Made by a program: the position numbers and the translations under genes. A model generated the notes under the pieces. That model was not told the origin of the DNA, searched no databases, and was given only the letters and a program-made list of their open reading frames with translations. 64,000 bases of DNA from an uncultured Pelagibacteraceae bacterium (lineage in GTDB: Bacteria; Pseudomonadota; Alphaproteobacteria; Pelagibacterales; Pelagibacteraceae): contig CABYUV010000004.1 in NCBI GenBank assembly GCA_902522115.1, positions 16,454 through 80,453 of the forward strand, given 5' to 3'. This document shows positions 61,618 to 64,000 of the stretch, one piece after another (the stretch's first letter is position 1; every line of letters starts with the position of its first letter).

Positions 61618-62202
61618 ATGCGTGACAAAGAATTGCAAGATAAACAGTTACAAGAGCAAAGTGAAAAAGTCGCAAGTAAAGATGATTTTCCAATAAATTG
61701 GATTGATAGAATTTCCTTATTTTTAAGTCACACAATTAAATATTTAATTCCTGTAATTGTAATTGTGATGATGTATGAAATTTTTATGAGATACGTATTG
61801 TTAAAACCAACTTTGTGGGCAAATGAATTATGTCTATGGCTTGCTGGTGTTTGTTATTTAGTTGGTGGAATATATGCAACAAGATTAAGAAGCCATATTA
61901 GAATAGTATTATTGTATGATTGGGTAGGTAGACCTACCCAGAGAATCTTTGATATAATCAGTACTTTAATTATTGTTCTTTTCGCAGCAGCTGTAATTTA
62001 TGGTGGCATGGAAGATGCTTATAGATCATTTATAAATTGGGAGAGATTTGCAACTTATTGGGATCCACCAATTCCTGCTACTATGAAGCCACTAACACTT
62101 TTATGTGTGTTTCTTATAGCCGTCCAGTCTGTAAATAATTTAATTATTGATTGGAGAAATCCTAAAGAAAAACAATACGACCCTTCTAAAGAATTGAAAT
62201 AA
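61618..62202 (+). CDS. dctQ: TRAP transporter small permease DctQ
   Basis: Four-TM protein; TLWANELCLWLAGVCYLVGGIYATRLRSHIRI. Confidence 0.9.
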   Translation: MRDKELQDKQLQEQSEKVASKDDFPINWIDRISLFLSHTIKYLIPVIVIVMMYEIFMRYVLLKPTLWANELCLWLAGVCYLVGGIYATRLRSHIRIVLLYDWVGRPTQRIFDIISTLIIVLFAAAVIYGGMEDAYRSFINWERFATYWDPPIPATMKPLTLLCVFLIAVQSVNNLIIDWRNPKEKQYDPSKELK

Positions 62203-62203
62203 A

Positions 62204-63520
62204 ATGGATATAGGATCACTTTCTATAATACTTATAGTAGGATTATTATTACTTATCTCTATAGGTGTTCCAATGGGATTTGCATCTGGTTTTATGGGTG
62301 CAGTACTAGTATTTTTATACATAGGTGAACATGCATTAGGCATATTACTTTCAAGATACTATTCTCTTGTTGTCACTTACTCATTTTTGTCGGTTCCTTT
62401 ATTTATATTTATGGCCTCCTTGCTAGAACGCTCAAATATAGCAAGAGATTTATATGATGCATTAAATGCTTGGTTAAGAAAAACTAGAGGTGGAGTAGGT
62501 GTTGTGACTGCCATTATGGCAACAATCATGGCAGCGATGAGTGGAATTATTGGTGGAGAAATAGTTTTATTAGGTTTGATTGCATTACCCCAAATGTTGA
62601 GATTAAAATACGATCAAGATATGTCGATTGGTATAATTTGTGCATCAGGATCTTTAGGCACAATGATACCCCCTTCAATTGTTTTAATTATTTATGGATT
62701 AACTACTGAAACCTCAATTACAATGTTGTTTCAAGAAGCTATTGTTCCTGGCTTAATGATTTCAGGTTTAATTATTACATACATTTTAATTCGAACAAGA
62801 TTACAGCCACATTTAGCACCTTTAAGTGATGAGCCAGCTTTAACTTTAAAAGAAAAAATGTCTTACCTACCAGGTCTATTACCACCGATTGGTATTGTTA
62901 TAATTGTTTTAGGTTCAATTTACTCAGGAATGACAGGAATTACCGAAGCAGCTGGTATGGGAGTGGTTGCTACATTAATTATAATTTTTGCAAGAAAAGA
63001 ACTTACATGGTTTTTATTTAAAGATGCATTAACAAGAACTTTCAAAGCATCAGGAACTATTTTAACTATTACTTTTGGTGCTACAGTTTTAGCGGGTGCT
63101 TATTCTCTTGCAGGAGGTCCAAAATATGTAGCAGAAACTATTTTGGCTTATGATTTAAAACCAATGTACTTAATTTTCATGATGCAGATAATGTTTTTAA
63201 TAATGGGAGCATTTATGGATTGGGTTGGAATTGTATTGTTAGCAATGCCGGTATTTTTACCAATAGTTATAGCTCTTGGATTTGATCCAATTTGGTTTGG
63301 AATATTATTTTGTGTAAACATGCAGGTTTCATTTTTAAGTCCACCTTTTGGGCCCGCCGCTTTTTATTTAAAATCAGTTGCCCCTCCACATATTTCATTA
63401 ACAGATATATTTAGAGGCTTTGCTCCATTTATAGTTATTCAGTTGATTGTATTAGCATGTGTTATGTTCTTCCCAGAGGCGATGACGCAAAACTTCCACG
63501 AGTTTAAACCTAAACCATGA
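62204..63520 (+). CDS. dctM: TRAP transporter large permease DctM
   Basis: SVPLFIFMASLLERSNIARDLYDALNAWL, ICASGSLGTMIPPSIVLIIYG, FLSPPFGPAAFYLK. Confidence 0.95.
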   Translation: MDIGSLSIILIVGLLLLISIGVPMGFASGFMGAVLVFLYIGEHALGILLSRYYSLVVTYSFLSVPLFIFMASLLERSNIARDLYDALNAWLRKTRGGVGVVTAIMATIMAAMSGIIGGEIVLLGLIALPQMLRLKYDQDMSIGIICASGSLGTMIPPSIVLIIYGLTTETSITMLFQEAIVPGLMISGLIITYILIRTRLQPHLAPLSDEPALTLKEKMSYLPGLLPPIGIVIIVLGSIYSGMTGITEAAGMGVVATLIIIFARKELTWFLFKDALTRTFKASGTILTITFGATVLAGAYSLAGGPKYVAETILAYDLKPMYLIFMMQIMFLIMGAFMDWVGIVLLAMPVFLPIVIALGFDPIWFGILFCVNMQVSFLSPPFGPAAFYLKSVAPPHISLTDIFRGFAPFIVIQLIVLACVMFFPEAMTQNFHEFKPKP

Positions 63521-64000
63521 AGAAAATAGGCTTTATTGGAACAGGTCTTATGGGCCTGCCAATGGCTAAAAATTTATTAAAATCAGATTTTAAATTAAAA
63601 GTCTTCAACCGTTCGATAAATAAAGCTGAGCCTTTAAAAGAGTATGGCGCAGAAATATCAAAGACATTAGGTGAAGTTGTTAAAGATAATGACTTTATTA
63701 TAACAATGTTAACAGATGATAGCGCTGTTGATGCAATAATGAATAATTCAGATTTGATAGAGAATTTAAAGCTTGGATCAACTGTTATTGATATGAGCTC
63801 TGTTAAACCAACGACAGCAACAAAATATGGAAACAGTTTAAAATCAAAAAATGTAAATTATTTAGATGCACCAGTATCAGGAGGAACAATTGGAGCTGAA
63901 GAAGCCTCTTTAGCTATAATGGTAGGTGGAGAACAAAGTGTTTTTGATAACTCTATAAATATTTTAAAAGCTATGGGAAATCCAACTTTGGTAGGTCCCA
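63517..64000 (+). CDS. NAD-binding 2-hydroxy-3-oxopropionate reductase/HIBADH-family protein, truncated by window edge
   Basis: ATG at 63517: MKKIGFIGTGLMGLPMAKNLLKSDFKLKVFNRS..., LDAPVSGGTIGAEEASLAIMVGG; open at the edge, so absent from ORF track. Confidence 0.9.
   Translation, partial: MKKIGFIGTGLMGLPMAKNLLKSDFKLKVFNRSINKAEPLKEYGAEISKTLGEVVKDNDFIITMLTDDSAVDAIMNNSDLIENLKLGSTVIDMSSVKPTTATKYGNSLKSKNVNYLDAPVSGGTIGAEEASLAIMVGGEQSVFDNSINILKAMGNPTLVGP

Noticed and set aside
1-64000. Prophage, transposon, CRISPR or defence island
   Set aside because: No integrase, transposase, terminase, Cas, restriction-modification or toxin-antitoxin motifs and no regular repeat array were seen; gene order looks like core metabolism.

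Overview
AT-rich, gene-dense alphaproteobacterial window with no rRNA, tRNA, CRISPR array or transposon recognised. Gene content and streamlining look like a SAR11/Pelagibacterales genome. The main theme is catabolism of methylated osmolytes and C1 units: a trimethylamine-monooxygenase-like FMO (partial, 5' edge), Fe-alcohol dehydrogenase, formate-THF ligase, the heterotetrameric sarcosine oxidase set, a GcvT/DmdA-like demethylase next to a MetF-like protein, a ProX/TmoX-like binding protein and permease with no adjacent ATPase, and a long co-directional run (about 23.8-42.9 kb). That run carries a Rieske oxygenase, BHMT, two FAD-GcvT dimethylglycine-dehydrogenase-like proteins, a DddP-like M24 protein, ETF and ETF-QO. 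Other content: purEK, folE, hisI, an AcuI-like reductase, an iron ABC transporter behind two Fur-box-like palindromes, azlCD, a small cytochrome cluster, and a sugar-acid/TRAP cluster at the right edge. Best candidates for undescribed biology: (1) the dipeptidase / 553-aa unknown / DUF3726-like / 55-aa CxxC miniprotein operon (15.3-18.8 kb); (2) the APS-kinase-like / nucleotidyltransferase / 2OG-oxygenase cassette inside the betaine operon (31.4-33.1 kb); (3) the GcvT-like + MetF-like pair of unknown substrate; (4) the DddP-like protein keeping the DddP-type metal and catalytic motifs; (5) a hairpin after the binding-protein gene in three unrelated transporter operons. All family calls come from reading the translations; no searches were run.
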